Origin: UBA1858 sp964636225
Lineage (GTDB): Bacteria > Pseudomonadota > Gammaproteobacteria > UBA4575
Reading direction: 5' to 3'
DNA length: 64,000 nt
NCBI GenBank assembly: GCA_964636225.1
Contig: CAZWQM010000003.1
Location: 62,001-126,000, forward strand
The position numbers and the translations under genes were made by a program. Position 1 is the first letter of the stretch, and every line of letters begins with the position of its first letter. The notes below the pieces were generated by a model. It did no database searches and was not told the DNA's origin. It saw only the letters and a program-made list of their open reading frames with translations. Of this stretch, positions 63,964-64,000 are shown in pieces.

Positions 63964-64000
63964 ATGCCGAAAAACAGCCTAAATACTCTGGCCTTTAATC
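63964..64000 (+). CDS. Possible start of next gene, cut by window end
   Basis: An ATG opens a frame (MPKNSLNTLAFN) that runs off the window edge. Too short to identify. Confidence 0.3.
   Translation, partial: MPKNSLNTLAFN

Overview
The window reads as a densely packed chromosomal segment of a gammaproteobacterium with moderate G+C (low-to-mid 40s % by eye). The gene order is classic gammaproteobacterial: petABC-sspAB, mlaFEDCB-murA-hisGDC divergent from yrbG-kdsD-kdsC-lptCAB-rpoN-hpf-ptsN, and apbC divergent from metG-nth. Several genes point to a sulfur-oxidising lineage: a DsrS-like protein beside a MoxR ATPase, a VWA protein and siroheme synthase; a DsrN-type amidase next to a cysteine-free, DsrR-like A-type carrier; and a rhodanese. 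No dsrAB, tRNA, rRNA, CRISPR array, phage or insertion sequence was recognised. Species cannot be named from the sequence.

Layout. 1-2.8 kb: cold-shock protein, RRM protein, a TrpD2-like protein with a tiny partner, and a Sel1 protein. 2.9-7.6 kb: MoxR / VWA / DsrS-like / CysG run with overlapping genes. 7.6-9.3 kb: a VPLPA-type exosortase substrate broken by an in-frame TGA, and an exported peroxiredoxin. 9.3-13.6 kb: cobalamin riboswitch, BtuB-like receptor, PduO adenosyltransferase, a Mak-like ROK kinase and a small membrane protein, apparently one B12-controlled unit. 13.6-18.4 kb: sspBA, the cytochrome bc1 genes and Nif3. 18.5-24.2 kb: DegS, then a retropepsin-like protease, transglutaminase-like 7TM protein, RimK-like ligase and a deacylase gene killed by two nonsense codons. 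24.2-32.8 kb (minus): his genes with aroG inserted, murA and the mla lipid transporter. 33-45.7 kb: Kdo/LPS transport, sigma-54, hibernation factor, a complete regulatory PTS with HPr kinase, and MgtE. 45.7-51.4 kb: dcd, a LEA lipoprotein, apbC, metG, an RnfB/RnfC chimeric ferredoxin and nth.

51.5-55.9 kb holds the most striking locus: a secreted precursor with seven EGKCG units (HvfA type), a frameshifted FMN/glutamate-synthase-like gene, a DoxX protein, a DUF692 multinuclear iron oxidase and a DUF2063 partner. By homology this is a copper-binding oxazolone/thioamide RiPP system. The precursor gene has a candidate ECF-type promoter and is followed by two hairpins, the second a strong terminator, so the precursor can be made in excess over the modifying enzymes.

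55.9-64 kb: isocitrate dehydrogenase family enzyme, a 54-aa ribbon-helix-helix regulator with a palindromic operator, rimO, the dsrN/dsrR-like pair, a NarXL-like two-component system with a cysteine-rich GAF domain, rhodanese, and small membrane ORFs.

Three genes carry disrupting mutations (7.9, 23.3 and 52.6 kb) while their frames are otherwise intact. This suggests recent inactivation of accessory functions or, less likely, assembly errors.
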